Made by a program: the position numbers and the translations under genes. DNA of 64,000 nt, taken from assembly GCA_937922655.1 (NCBI GenBank), contig CALAJH010000050.1, forward strand, positions 1 through 64,000, written 5' to 3'. Shown piece by piece: positions 7,879-16,606 of the stretch. The stretch's first letter is position 1. Every line of letters begins with the position of its first letter. Source of the DNA: an uncultured Bacteroidia bacterium. Its GTDB lineage: Bacteria; Bacteroidota; Bacteroidia; J057; CALAJH01. The notes under the pieces are model-generated. The model worked only from the letters and a program-made list of their open reading frames with translations. It ran no database searches and was not told where the DNA came from.

Positions 7879-10638
7879 TTATTTGCGGAGTTCGACCGCG
7901 GGGTCGAGGTCAAGCGCTTTTTTGATAATGTAGTCTTGTTGGCGTTGGTGCTGGTAAGGACTTCCCGTGGCGGGGCTGGCCGATTCTTTTCGGGCCACGC
8001 ATTCAATTTTGACGTTGCGAAGTTTGCGCACCAAAAACGGCCACGGCCCCATGTTCCCCGGCTCTTCTTGCGCCCAAATCCATTCCGCTTTTTTGTACTT
8101 TTTGAAAAGTTCGTCCACTTGCGCTTGTGGAAAAGGATAATACTGTTCCAAACGAACGATGGCCGTCTCTTCCAAACCGAACTTGATTTTGGCGTCGAGA
8201 AGTTCGTAGTAAAGTTTGCCGGAAGTGAAAACGACGCGTTTTATTTTTTTGGGCTCGGCGGCATCGTCGTCGTAAGTTTCCTTGAAAGTCGTTCCGGGAC
8301 CGAAATCTTTGAGCGACGAAACACACGCCGGCAAGCGCAACAAACTTTTCGGGCTAAAAACGACCAACGGCCGACGCGTCGAGCTTAAAATTTGGCGGCG
8401 AAGAGCGTGAAAAAAGTTGGCGGGCGTCGTGCAATTGACGACGTACATGTTGTTTTCGGCGCAAAGAACCAAAAATCTTTCGATGCGGGCGCTGGAATGT
8501 TCGGGGCCGCCGCCTTCGTAACCGTGGGGTAAAAGCAAAACCAAGCCGGACAAACGTTGCCATTTGGTTTTCGACGAACTCAAAAACTGGTCAACGATGA
8601 TTTGCGCGCCGTTGAAAAAGTCGCCGTACTGCGCCTCCCAAATCGTTAGGACTTTGGGATTGGCCATCGCATAACCCAGTTCGAAGCCCATGACGGCGTA
8701 TTCGCTCAAAAGCGAGTTGTAGATGTGTAGTTTGCCTTGTCCCTCGGCGATGTTGTTAAGCGGACAGTAAGTCTCTTCGGTTTGTTGGTCGACGACGACG
8801 GCGTGGCGATGGGAAAACGTTCCGCGACGCACGTCTTGACCGGTCAGGCGTACATGGGTCCCGTTTTTCAAAAGCGAACCGTATGCCAAAAGTTCGCCCA
8901 TACCCCAATCGATTTTGTCGGTTTTTTCGACCATGTCTAGTCGTTGGGCGAAAATACGCTCAAGGTTTTTGTGTAAATTGAAATTTTGGGGAACGAAGGC
9001 GATTTGCCGGGCGATAAATTTAAGGCTTTCGGTATCGACGCCCGTATCGGGGTTGGGTTCAAGGACGTTGTCGTCGTAGAACGTGAGGCCTTCCCAGCTT
9101 CGGCGCGTTTTGGTGTCGATTTTATACTCTTCGGTTTTGGACTGTTCGAACTCTTCGTTGAGATGGTCGGCAATTTCTTTTTCGACGGCTTTGATTTCCG
9201 CTTCGGTCAAAGCGTTTTCGTCCAAAAGTTTTTGGGCGTAGACCTTGTAGGGGGAAAGGTGGCGGGCTATCGAGGCGTAAAGTTTGGGTTGGGTGTAACG
9301 CGGTTCATCGCCTTCGTTGTGACCGTATTTGCGATAGCAAATTACGTCGATGAACACGTCCTGTTTGAATTCTTGGCGGTAGGCCATCGCCAGCTTGGTA
9401 ACGTAAACCAACGCCTCGGGGTCGTCGCCGTTGACGTGAAAAACGGGGCTGAGGGTAACTTTGGCAACGTCGGTACAATAAGTGGACGAACGCGAATCCT
9501 CGGGATTGGTCGTAAAACCGACTTGGTTGTTGATGACGATGTGAACGGTGCCCCCCACTTCGTAACCCGGCAGTTTGGACATTTGTATAAGTTCGTAAAC
9601 CACTCCCTGACCGGCGAGCGAGGCGTCGCCGTGAATCAAAATGGGGCAAATGAGTCCGTTGTTGCCGCCGTAGAGATGGTCCATTTTGCAACGGGCCATG
9701 CCCGCAACGACGGGGTCGACGGCCTCAAGGTGGGAAGGATTGGGGGCAAGGCTGAGGTGAACGGTCAGGCCGTTGTCCAAAACGGGGTCGGACGAAAAGC
9801 CCATGTGGTATTTGACGTCGCCGTCGAAGACGTCGTCGGCCAAACCCTTGCCCGTAAATTCGCCGAAAACCGCGTCGTACTCTTTGCGCAGGATGTTGGT
9901 CAGCACGTTCAAACGACCGCGGTGGGCCATACCGATGACAAACTCTTTGATGCCCATAACGGCGCCTTCTTCAAGGATGCCTTCGAGCGCGGGAATGAGG
10001 GCCTCGGCGCCTTCGAGCGAAAACCGCTTTTGCCCCGTGAATTTACGTTGCAAAAATTCCTCGAAGAACGTCGCCCGTCCCACGAGGCGAAGAATCTGTT
10101 TTTTTTCTTCGGGAGTAAACTTGGGAGTGTTGCGAACGGCCTCCATCCGCGATTCAAACCATTTGACGACCGACGGCCGACGAATATATTTGAACTCTAC
10201 GCCTATCGGCCCGCAATACGTCGCTTTAAGGTGTTCGATGATTTTGGAAAGGGGCGCCGGACCGATGCCGATTTCTTGTCCGGCCTGAAACACTTCGTCA
10301 AGGTCGTTGTCGGAAAGCTCGAAGTTTTTGTGGTCGAGCGTCGGCTCGTAGGCTTTGTTGGCACGAACGGGGTTGGTATTAGCGAAAAGATGGCCGCGCG
10401 AACGATAGCCGTTAATCAGGTTGATGACCCTGATTTCTTTTTTGAGATGTTCGAGGTCGGCGGAATCGACGGGGGCGCCGTTGGTTTTTTGCCGACCCGA
10501 ATAATCCGCACCCAAAGTAAAGCCCTCGAAAAACCGCCGCCACTCGGGACCGACGCTCTCCGGGTCGATTTGATAGTCCGCGTACAGGCCTTCGATGAAA
10601 CCGATTTCCGCGTTGCTTAAATAACTCAACGTCGTCAT
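7879..10638 (-). CDS. sucA: 2-oxoglutarate dehydrogenase E1 component
   Basis: 919 residues, the usual length of the thiamine-diphosphate-dependent E1 subunit that decarboxylates 2-oxoglutarate in the TCA cycle. The N-terminus (LSYLSNAEIGFIEGLYADY, then PEWRRFF) is the E2-binding segment. GMAHRGRLNVL (residues 236-246), HGDASLAGQGVVYE, QVGFTTNPEDSRSS and CYRKYGHNEGDEP are family signatures of the ThDP and substrate site, followed by a transketolase-like pyrimidine domain (GQDVRRGTFSHRHAVV) and the C-terminal E1 domain. The E2 gene (sucB) is not next to it in this window. A minus-strand terminator lies about 50 bp upstream, so it probably has its own promoter (10656-10662). Confidence 0.97.
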   Translation of the reverse strand: MTTLSYLSNAEIGFIEGLYADYQIDPESVGPEWRRFFEGFTLGADYSGRQKTNGAPVDSADLEHLKKEIRVINLINGYRSRGHLFANTNPVRANKAYEPTLDHKNFELSDNDLDEVFQAGQEIGIGPAPLSKIIEHLKATYCGPIGVEFKYIRRPSVVKWFESRMEAVRNTPKFTPEEKKQILRLVGRATFFEEFLQRKFTGQKRFSLEGAEALIPALEGILEEGAVMGIKEFVIGMAHRGRLNVLTNILRKEYDAVFGEFTGKGLADDVFDGDVKYHMGFSSDPVLDNGLTVHLSLAPNPSHLEAVDPVVAGMARCKMDHLYGGNNGLICPILIHGDASLAGQGVVYELIQMSKLPGYEVGGTVHIVINNQVGFTTNPEDSRSSTYCTDVAKVTLSPVFHVNGDDPEALVYVTKLAMAYRQEFKQDVFIDVICYRKYGHNEGDEPRYTQPKLYASIARHLSPYKVYAQKLLDENALTEAEIKAVEKEIADHLNEEFEQSKTEEYKIDTKTRRSWEGLTFYDDNVLEPNPDTGVDTESLKFIARQIAFVPQNFNLHKNLERIFAQRLDMVEKTDKIDWGMGELLAYGSLLKNGTHVRLTGQDVRRGTFSHRHAVVVDQQTEETYCPLNNIAEGQGKLHIYNSLLSEYAVMGFELGYAMANPKVLTIWEAQYGDFFNGAQIIVDQFLSSSKTKWQRLSGLVLLLPHGYEGGGPEHSSARIERFLVLCAENNMYVVNCTTPANFFHALRRQILSSTRRPLVVFSPKSLLRLPACVSSLKDFGPGTTFKETYDDDAAEPKKIKRVVFTSGKLYYELLDAKIKFGLEETAIVRLEQYYPFPQAQVDELFKKYKKAEWIWAQEEPGNMGPWPFLVRKLRNVKIECVARKESASPATGSPYQHQRQQDYIIKKALDLDPAVELRK

Positions 10639-10655
10639 GTTCGTAGAATTTGCGC

Positions 10656-10662
10656 CAAATTA
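10656..10662 (-). promoter_or_regulatory. Possible sucA -7 box, shortened variant
   Basis: The minus strand reads TAATTTG, one base shorter than TAnnTTTG, 17 bp before the sucA start. The same seven-base form also precedes 23978 and 25441. Confidence 0.3.
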
Positions 10663-10686
10663 CGTTTTTTTCTTTTATAACGTTAC

Positions 10687-10714
10687 AAAAAAACGGCGGG
10701 TTTACACCCACCGT
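10687..10714 (-). terminator. Intrinsic terminator upstream of sucA
   Basis: On the minus strand ACGGTGGGT-GTAA-ACCCGCCGT forms a nine-position stem (one mismatch) followed by seven T. It would stop transcripts arriving from the rlmI direction before sucA. Confidence 0.6.
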
Positions 10715-11132
10715 CCGTTCAAATCTACCCTATTCCAAGCCTTTCGACTTTTCTTTTCGTTCTCAAAAAATCCATTTTTTTATTTCTTTGAGAATGGTTG
10801 ATTCTTTTGTTTTTGTTTGACGATACAAATATCATCCTCTTTTGCCCAACGAAAAAAGCAAATTCATCTTTTTCTTACACGTCCAAAAAATTCCCGTTCG
10901 TTTAGATTCGGCTTCTTTATACATCGTAATTATTAAAATTTTCAATAATAACTAAACCAAAAATACTAAGTATATTTAAAATCCGAATTTATTGTGTTTT
11001 TAAGAACTCTTATTGAAATAAGTTTCCGAATTTGGGTATAAAAATCGTTTCATCCGGAACGCGAAAATTGTCGCGTAGATGCCGATATCTTACGCGTTCG
11101 GAAATTTTTTGCCCTCAAAAACGATTGAAAAA
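10715..11132. other. AT-rich intergenic region with two inverted repeats
   Basis: No gene is seen in these ~420 bp. Inverted repeats lie at 10760-10767/10787-10794 (TTCTCAAA/TTTGAGAA) and 11053-11063/11093-11102 (TCCGGAACGCG/CGCGTTCGGA). The second is followed on the plus strand by a T run, yet no plus-strand gene precedes it. The stretch is visibly AT-richer than its neighbours. Confidence 0.5.
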
Positions 11133-12281
11133 TCAATCGACGACCAAAACCAATCCTTTGAGATATTCCCCTTCGGGGTGAAAAATGGAAACGGGATGGT
11201 CTTCGGGATGGGATAGTCGATAAAGGATGCGGGCGTTGCGGCGAGCGTCGGCGGCGGCGGAAAAAACAATTTTCAAAAACAAGTCCGGTGAAACGTGCTG
11301 TGAGCAGGAAAAAGTCATGAGCAAGCCGCCGGGCGGCAAAATTTGCATGGCCTTCATGTTCAGGTCTTTGTAACCTCGGGCGGCTTTTTCGACGGTCGAA
11401 ATGTGTTTGGTGAAAGCGGGGGGGTCGAGGATGACGAAGTCGAAGGCGCCGTTTTGCACGGAGCGAAGATAGTCGAAAACGTCGGCTTTGAGGGTTCGGT
11501 GATTGGCGCCGAGGCCGTTTTCACGCAAGTGGCGCTCACAACGTTCGAGGGCGTCGGCGGAAAGGTCCACGCTCAACGTTTCCACGGCGCCCCCTTTTGC
11601 CGCACATACCGCAAATCCGCCGGTGTAAGAAAAAGCGTTGAGCGTCCGGCGTCCCTCGGCCAAATCGAAGGCAAGCTTGCGATGGTTGCGCTGGTCGAGA
11701 AAAAAACCGGTTTTTTGACCCGTTTCGACGTTGGCCGTAAACCAAAATCCGTGTTCGCGAAAGGGCACCTCGGGTTTACGGCCGACAAGCCAGACGCCGT
11801 CTTCCTCTTTTCTCCACAATACGTGGCGTACGCCGACCTCCGACGCAAATTCGCTTAAGAGCGGGGCAAGCGAATCGGCCCCCGGAGTTCGCATCTGCAA
11901 CACTCCCACGTCCCCGTAACGGTCGAAAACCACACCCGGAAACCCGTCGCCCTCGCCGTTGATCATCCGATAGGCGTTGTTTGTCATCGGTATCAAAAAC
12001 GGCCGGCGATATTCGAACGCGGCGGTAAACTTTAAACGCCAATAATCCGCGTCGATAGTTTTTTCGCTTTGGCAAAACTCAAAAACCCGACAACGAATTT
12101 GTCCGTCGGCCGAATAATGCCCATAACCGACAAGACTTCCGTCGTCGAAACGCACTTCAACCACGGCGTCGGAACCCGGACGTTCCACCCGCGCCACCGC
12201 CCCGGAATAAACCCACGGATGACGGTTTATCAACGAACGCTCCTTGCCGCGACGAACGTGCAATACGGGATAGCGACTCAT
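11133..12281 (-). CDS. rlmI: Class I SAM-dependent 23S rRNA methyltransferase, RlmI family
   Basis: 382 residues. Residues 1-70 form a PUA-like RNA-binding domain (VRRGKERSLINRHPWVYSGAV), followed by the RlmI EEHUD-type subdomain and a Rossmann methyltransferase domain: motif I LNAFSYTGGFAV (about 214-225), motif IV DPPAF (286-290) and motif VI SCSQHV with the catalytic cysteine C326. E. coli RlmI makes m5C1962 in 23S rRNA; the same target is inferred here. The start is supported by a TAAATTTG box only 7 bp upstream. A GATTGA/TCAATC palindrome spans its stop codon. Confidence 0.9.
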   Translation of the reverse strand: MSRYPVLHVRRGKERSLINRHPWVYSGAVARVERPGSDAVVEVRFDDGSLVGYGHYSADGQIRCRVFEFCQSEKTIDADYWRLKFTAAFEYRRPFLIPMTNNAYRMINGEGDGFPGVVFDRYGDVGVLQMRTPGADSLAPLLSEFASEVGVRHVLWRKEEDGVWLVGRKPEVPFREHGFWFTANVETGQKTGFFLDQRNHRKLAFDLAEGRRTLNAFSYTGGFAVCAAKGGAVETLSVDLSADALERCERHLRENGLGANHRTLKADVFDYLRSVQNGAFDFVILDPPAFTKHISTVEKAARGYKDLNMKAMQILPPGGLLMTFSCSQHVSPDLFLKIVFSAAADARRNARILYRLSHPEDHPVSIFHPEGEYLKGLVLVVD

Positions 12282-12288
12282 AAATTCG

Positions 12289-12296
12289 CAAATTTA
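12289..12296 (-). promoter_or_regulatory. -7 promoter box of rlmI
   Basis: CAAATTTA on the plus strand reads TAAATTTG on the minus strand (TAnnTTTG). Only 7 bp separate it from the ATG, so the transcript would be leaderless or nearly so. Confidence 0.55.
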
Positions 12297-12449
12297 TCCA
12301 AATTCGCCCAAACTCAACGCTCGTTCCCATTGCGGGGGGGGCCGCAAGCAAAAACAAATAAGTTACACCCCGTTGAAAAATGAAAAACATCCGATGTTTA
12401 GACCGTTTTATTTATACCGTTTTCGGAAACGTCGGACGTTGAATCGACA

Positions 12450-12482
12450 AAATAAAAATTGTCCCCCTTCGAGGACAATTTC
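12450..12482 (-). terminator. Intrinsic terminator after the 12506-13027 gene
   Basis: On the minus strand AAATTGTCC and GGACAATTT form a 9-bp stem with an 8-base loop, followed by TTTATTTT. It lies about 25 bp downstream of the outer-membrane protein stop codon. Confidence 0.7.
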
Positions 12483-12505
12483 ATCAAAATACGTCGCGTT
12501 TTTGT

Positions 12506-13027
12506 TTAATTAAGCTTAAAAGCGACGCCGAGGGCGACGGCGCTCACGTCCCAACCCATGTCGGCAAAAATCCCGACTTTGTTCGCAAAGTAATATTGTG
12601 CGCCGAAATGAAATCCGCCCAGAGGATAAACCGCCTGCCCCGCCGTGTGAACGCCCAAACCCAGCGAAATCCCCGCGTAAGTATCCAAATTGTCCACCCC
12701 CCAGTCGTAGTGATATCGAAGACGGGCAACCAGAGGAATGCCTATGGCCGTTGCTTGGGCATGGTCGGTGCGTGCATGAGACCAAAAAGCCAATCCCGTC
12801 AAACCGCCGATGGAAAACACCCCCGGCCCGACTTGCTTAAAGGCATAATGCCCCGATACTTGCAACAAAAACGAGCTTCGGTACGCCCAACCGTACGAAT
12901 AGGGAAAACCCATGCCGACGTTGAGGTAGGAACTTTTTTCTTTGACGGTCGTCTGTCCGTGGACGACGCTTCCCAAAAGCAAGGCGGACACGATTGCCGC
13001 CGCCGTCGCTTGCATAAAAAGTCGCAT
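12506..13027 (-). CDS. Small outer-membrane beta-barrel protein
   Basis: 173 residues from the ATG at 13027, chosen because a signal peptide (MRLFMQATAAAIVSALLLGSVVHGQ) begins there; longer in-frame extensions look non-coding. The mature part is rich in glycine and aromatic residues with alternating beta-strand patterns (YSYGWAYRSSFLLQVSGHYAF, GGFHFGAQYYFANKVGIFADMGWD) and ends in AFKLN, fitting a small porin-like or OmpA-like barrel. No close family is recognised and the function is unknown. It is monocistronic with a strong terminator. Confidence 0.7.
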   Translation of the reverse strand: MRLFMQATAAAIVSALLLGSVVHGQTTVKEKSSYLNVGMGFPYSYGWAYRSSFLLQVSGHYAFKQVGPGVFSIGGLTGLAFWSHARTDHAQATAIGIPLVARLRYHYDWGVDNLDTYAGISLGLGVHTAGQAVYPLGGFHFGAQYYFANKVGIFADMGWDVSAVALGVAFKLN

Positions 13028-13329
13028 GAAACTTTGTTGATTTGACTTTGTGTGAAAAACACAACCTAACGTCAATTTCCATGCCGGTAGCCTGCCGGCA
13101 ACCGCACTAAAAACATGAAAAATACACAAACGATTGTGGAAATACACGTCTTAGGGGTTTGAAGTCGTTAAAAATTTACGCCTTATGCGTTGAAGGGGTA
13201 ATCTTCTCGTATCTTTGCAAGGTTATTTAGCAAAGAGGACGAAATCGACGTCGTCGGTCAAGCCAAAATTAACAATGTATCGACCCAAGCCCGCTTTTTC
13301 ATCTTTTTGCCAACGCGGTTGTTGATTAC
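13028..13329. other. Divergent intergenic region
   Basis: About 300 bp between divergent genes. It holds the TATCTTTG box at 13210-13217 for the plus gene and a small TGCCGG/CCGGCA inverted repeat near 13082-13100. No gene is seen. Confidence 0.4.
13210..13217 (+). promoter_or_regulatory. -7 promoter box of the DUF2279 gene
   Basis: TATCTTTG, an exact TAnnTTTG match. The ATG at 13330 lies 112 bp downstream, an unusually long leader for this window. Confidence 0.4.
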
Positions 13330-14262
13330 ATGCGCATCGCACCCGAAAAAACGACGACCCAAAAACTGGGAACGGCGGCGTTATTGACGATAAGCTTCGC
13401 GTGGGCGGCGGCGCAAAAAATCGAGTACACGCCGGCCGACATGTTTTGGCGAAAAGAAGAATTTTTCAACGAACGCAAAGCCAAAATCGCCGCAACGGTG
13501 TGGGGTACGGGTTATGGATTGACGCTGGGAGCGTTGGGTGCGGCATGGTACGGCGGGCAAGCGTGGGCCAAATTCCGTTTTTTCGACGACGCCCACGAAT
13601 GGAAACAAATTGACAAGTTCGGCCACGCGTACGCCGGCTATCAATTTTCCCGGGCCGCCATCGAAACGGCGAAGTGGAGCGGATGCGGACGCAAAACCGT
13701 TCTTTGGACGGCAAGCGCCGGATTCTGGATGCTCCTGCCCATAGAAATTTTCGACGGATTTATGGAAAAATACGGGGCCAGTTGGAGCGACGTGGCGGCC
13801 AACGCCGTCGGCCCCGCCGTCGCCCTTGCCAACGAATGGGTATGGGGACGCCAGCGGGTTCATTTCAAGGTCGGTTTCACGCCCACCGACCGGCCCCGAC
13901 TGCGCCCCGAACTGCTCGGAAAAAATTTTCCCCAACAACTGCTCAAAGATTACAACGGACATACGTTTTGGCTCTCGTATTCACCTTACGACTTGTGGGA
14001 AAAATGGCCGAAGTGGTTGTGTTTGTCGGCGGGTTACGGGGCGGGCGGACTTTTGGGAGGTTACGGAAAAGAAGACCCCAAAGTCATTGCCGAACGCGAA
14101 TTTCGTCGTTATCACCTTTCGTTGGATGTGGATTTTACCCGAATCCCGACCCGAAAACCCGGATTGAAATTGCTTTTTGGGATTTTGAACGCGGTCAAGG
14201 TTCCGTTTCCTTCGTTGGAATTTTCGCGCAAGGGCGTGGGTTTGAGGCCGTTGCACTTTTGA
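13330..14262 (+). CDS. DUF2279 family protein
   Basis: 310 residues. After a hydrophobic N-terminus (ALLTISFAWAAAQ) the signature stretches of DUF2279 appear: DKFGHAYAGYQFSRA near residue 97, and IEIFDGFMEKYGASWSDVAANAVG near 138-161. In this family the His, Asp and Gly residues of DKxGH and the DxxAN motif are conserved; the biochemical role is unknown, and the proteins are predicted to be envelope-associated. The C-terminal third (PYDLWEKWPKWLCLSAGYG) looks membrane- or barrel-like. It ends 62 bp before the beta-lactamase-like gene, which has its own promoter box. Confidence 0.75.
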   Translation: MRIAPEKTTTQKLGTAALLTISFAWAAAQKIEYTPADMFWRKEEFFNERKAKIAATVWGTGYGLTLGALGAAWYGGQAWAKFRFFDDAHEWKQIDKFGHAYAGYQFSRAAIETAKWSGCGRKTVLWTASAGFWMLLPIEIFDGFMEKYGASWSDVAANAVGPAVALANEWVWGRQRVHFKVGFTPTDRPRLRPELLGKNFPQQLLKDYNGHTFWLSYSPYDLWEKWPKWLCLSAGYGAGGLLGGYGKEDPKVIAEREFRRYHLSLDVDFTRIPTRKPGLKLLFGILNAVKVPFPSLEFSRKGVGLRPLHF

Positions 14263-14311
14263 ATCCACAGGCCGGGAAAAAGGGCTTTGCAAGGTTTGCG
14301 TACGAATTGCG

Positions 14312-14319
14312 TAATTTTG
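14312..14319 (+). promoter_or_regulatory. -7 promoter box of the serine hydrolase
   Basis: TAATTTTG ends 5 bp before the ATG at 14325, predicting a leaderless transcript. Confidence 0.55.
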
Positions 14320-14324
14320 ACGCG

Positions 14325-15572
14325 ATGACGACGACGGCCTGTATATTGTGGATGACGACGTTGGCTTTGTCCGCACAGCCGGCAAAGTACAAGCGCCACG
14401 TCAATGAAATCACCCAAGACAATTCGCCGCACTTGGTCAAACTCCTCAAGAGCAAGCCCGCCTATTTCGGAAAAATACTGGCCAACCCCGAAAAATATCG
14501 AGTGCAAATTATTTACACCCAAGTCAATCGCACCAAAGACAACCGCCCTTACGCCAAACACCACACTTTCCGGCTGGATACCAACGAATATTTTTTTCCG
14601 GCGAGCATGGTCAAAATTCCGACGGCCGCCACGGCGTTGGAAAAAATCAACCAACTCAACATTCCGGGACTAACCAAAGACAGCCGAATGGTCGTTTTGG
14701 CGCACGGCAAATGTCAAAGTTCCAACGACAAAGGCGAGGCCTCGTTTGCCAAAGGCTACCCTACCCTCACCCACTACATCAAGGACGCGCTGGTTTTCAG
14801 CGGAAACAACACCTACGACAGGCTCTACGAATTTTGCGGACAAGAATACCTCAACACCACGCTTTGGAAAAAAGGCTATACCTCGGCGCAAATCGTTCAA
14901 CGTTACGGACGACGATGCACTCCCGAAGAAAACCGACAAACCAACGAGATGCACTTTTACGACGGCAACAAGCTCGTCTACTCCCAACCCATGCAAACCA
15001 ACCCTCACGTCTACAAAAAATACCTCAAACGGGTCGATTTGGACAAGCCCCCGGCCAAAGGAGGAGTCGAACCCAGAACGGCCTACGACCGAAACTTCAT
15101 TCACCTCAAAGACCTCCACGAAATGCTCATCGCCATCATGATTCCCCGGCTCATGCCCCCGGAAAAACGTTTCAACCTCACGCTCGACGACTATCGCACA
15201 CTCCACAAATACATGTCCATGTATCCGACCGAAAGCACCGACCCCGAGTACAGCTCCGATTACTACCACGCCACGCGCATGAAGTATCTGCTTTACGGCT
15301 CGCTAAAACCCCCGTTGGAAAACGTTCGCATTTTCAACAAGGTGGGCTTGGCGTGGGGATTCGCCATCGACTGCGCTTTTTTTGTCGATTTTGAAACCAA
15401 AACCGAATTTTTTCTTTCGGCCGTCATTTATTGCGGAAGCAATTATTACAGCGTGGGCATGCCGTTTTTGCAACATTTGGGCGAGGTCGTTTTGGAATAC
15501 GAACGCAACCGCAACCGCAAATACCTGCCCCAACAAATCGACTTCTACAAACACGACTACACGACCTATTGA
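14325..15572 (+). CDS. Class A beta-lactamase-like serine hydrolase
   Basis: 415 residues with a signal-like N-terminus (MTTTACILWMTTLALSAQ). The penicillin-recognising-enzyme motifs are present in order: SxxK at S94-MV-K97 (FFPASMVKIPT), SxN at S159-G-N161 (FSGNNTYDRLYEF), and a KVG in place of the usual KTG (FNKVGLAWGFAID) near residue 345. It is much longer than ordinary class A beta-lactamases (about 290), with an insert between SxN and KVG. Antibiotic hydrolysis is not implied; cell-wall or esterase-like roles are equally possible. The frame stays open far upstream inside the DUF2279 gene, but the promoter box and signal peptide fix the start here. Confidence 0.8.
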   Translation: MTTTACILWMTTLALSAQPAKYKRHVNEITQDNSPHLVKLLKSKPAYFGKILANPEKYRVQIIYTQVNRTKDNRPYAKHHTFRLDTNEYFFPASMVKIPTAATALEKINQLNIPGLTKDSRMVVLAHGKCQSSNDKGEASFAKGYPTLTHYIKDALVFSGNNTYDRLYEFCGQEYLNTTLWKKGYTSAQIVQRYGRRCTPEENRQTNEMHFYDGNKLVYSQPMQTNPHVYKKYLKRVDLDKPPAKGGVEPRTAYDRNFIHLKDLHEMLIAIMIPRLMPPEKRFNLTLDDYRTLHKYMSMYPTESTDPEYSSDYYHATRMKYLLYGSLKPPLENVRIFNKVGLAWGFAIDCAFFVDFETKTEFFLSAVIYCGSNYYSVGMPFLQHLGEVVLEYERNRNRKYLPQQIDFYKHDYTTY

Positions 15573-15579
15573 TATTTCG

Positions 15580-15587
15580 TATCTTTG
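15580..15587 (+). promoter_or_regulatory. -7 promoter box of the DUF58 gene
   Basis: TATCTTTG, 8 bp before the ATG at 15596 and only 7 bp after the preceding stop codon. Confidence 0.55.
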
Positions 15588-15595
15588 CGTCCGAT

Positions 15596-16528
15596 ATGAC
15601 GGCGCAAACGATAAAGTACCTCGACCCGCTGGTCGTCGGCAAACTCAAAAATATTGAAATCAAGGCCCGGCTTATCGTCGAAGGCTTTATCACGGGTTTG
15701 CACCGAAGCCCGTACCACGGCTTTTCCGTCGAATTTGCCGAACACCGCCCTTACAACACCGGAGAATCGCTCAAAAACATCGATTGGAAGGTCTTCGCAA
15801 AAACCGACAAACTTTTCGTCAAACGCTTCGAAGAAGAAACCAACCTGCGATGCCACGTGGTCTTGGACGTCAGCGACTCGATGCGTTACCCCGTCGGCGG
15901 CCCGATTTCCAAACTCGAATACGGCGCGTATTTGGCCGCCGCGCTTTGTTTCTTGATGGTCAAACAACGCGACGCGGCCGGCATGGTCCTTTTCGACGAA
16001 ACGCTCAATTATTACGTGCCGCCGAAGGCCAAAATGTCTTGGCTCGTCAGAATATTTCAAAAACTCGAAGAGGTCGTAAACCAAAAAGAATTCTTCACCC
16101 ACCGTACGGCCACGCCCGTTGTCTTGCACCAAATCGCCAAAAAAATCAGCCGACGCGGCTTGGTCGTCGTCATAAGCGACCTTTTTTCCCCGGCCCATCC
16201 GTTGGAAGAACTTTTTCCCGCCTTGCAACACCTTCGTCACGCCAATCACGAAGTTTTGATTTTTCAACTCTTGGAACGCGAAACCGAAACGGAATTCAAT
16301 TTTCCCAACGCACCGCTCGTCCTCAAAGACCTCGAAACCGGCGAGGAATTAAAGGTTCAACCCGAACAAATCAAAGCCCAATACCGAAAACATCTCTCCG
16401 AATACAACGAAAAACTCCGACGCAAGTGCCGGGAACTCAACGTCGACCTCGTCGAGGTGGATATCAAAAAGCCTTACGACAAAGCCTTAACGGACTACAT
16501 CGTCAAACGCAAGGCCCTGACCAAATAA
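15596..16528 (+). CDS. DUF58 domain protein (VWA-like)
   Basis: 310 residues. The DUF58 signature GLHRSPYHGFSVEFAEHRPYNTGESLKNIDW is present near residues 36-66, followed by a von Willebrand A-like fold with a MIDAS-type start, VVLDVSDSM (about 88-96). DUF58 proteins normally sit beside a MoxR AAA+ ATPase and Bat proteins; none is in this window, so the partner must be elsewhere. The role is probably assembly or stress-related, by analogy with MoxR-Bat systems. The start is fixed by the promoter box and by homology beginning at YLDPLVVGKLKNIEIKAR. Confidence 0.85.
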   Translation: MTAQTIKYLDPLVVGKLKNIEIKARLIVEGFITGLHRSPYHGFSVEFAEHRPYNTGESLKNIDWKVFAKTDKLFVKRFEEETNLRCHVVLDVSDSMRYPVGGPISKLEYGAYLAAALCFLMVKQRDAAGMVLFDETLNYYVPPKAKMSWLVRIFQKLEEVVNQKEFFTHRTATPVVLHQIAKKISRRGLVVVISDLFSPAHPLEELFPALQHLRHANHEVLIFQLLERETETEFNFPNAPLVLKDLETGEELKVQPEQIKAQYRKHLSEYNEKLRRKCRELNVDLVEVDIKKPYDKALTDYIVKRKALTK

Positions 16529-16531
16529 CGA

Positions 16532-16558
16532 CGGGATTTCTCGGCAGGAATTATCCCG
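16532..16558. terminator. Weak inverted repeat after the DUF58 gene
   Basis: CGGGAT and ATCCCG flank a 15-base loop just after the stop codon. No T tract follows, so a terminator role is uncertain. Confidence 0.3.
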
Positions 16559-16606
16559 CGAAAATATATGTTGAGTTTGTCATAAAAAATTTATTGCCAT
16601 ACACGA

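Noticed and set aside
8986-10620. A 544-residue open frame on the plus strand opposite sucA
   Set aside because: It mirrors conserved sucA codons, is rich in F, V and G, and has no recognisable motif; sucA on the other strand is certain.
13674-14324. Upstream extension of the serine hydrolase frame
   Set aside because: It overlaps the DUF2279 gene, has shadow composition, and the signal peptide plus TAATTTTG box place the start at 14325.
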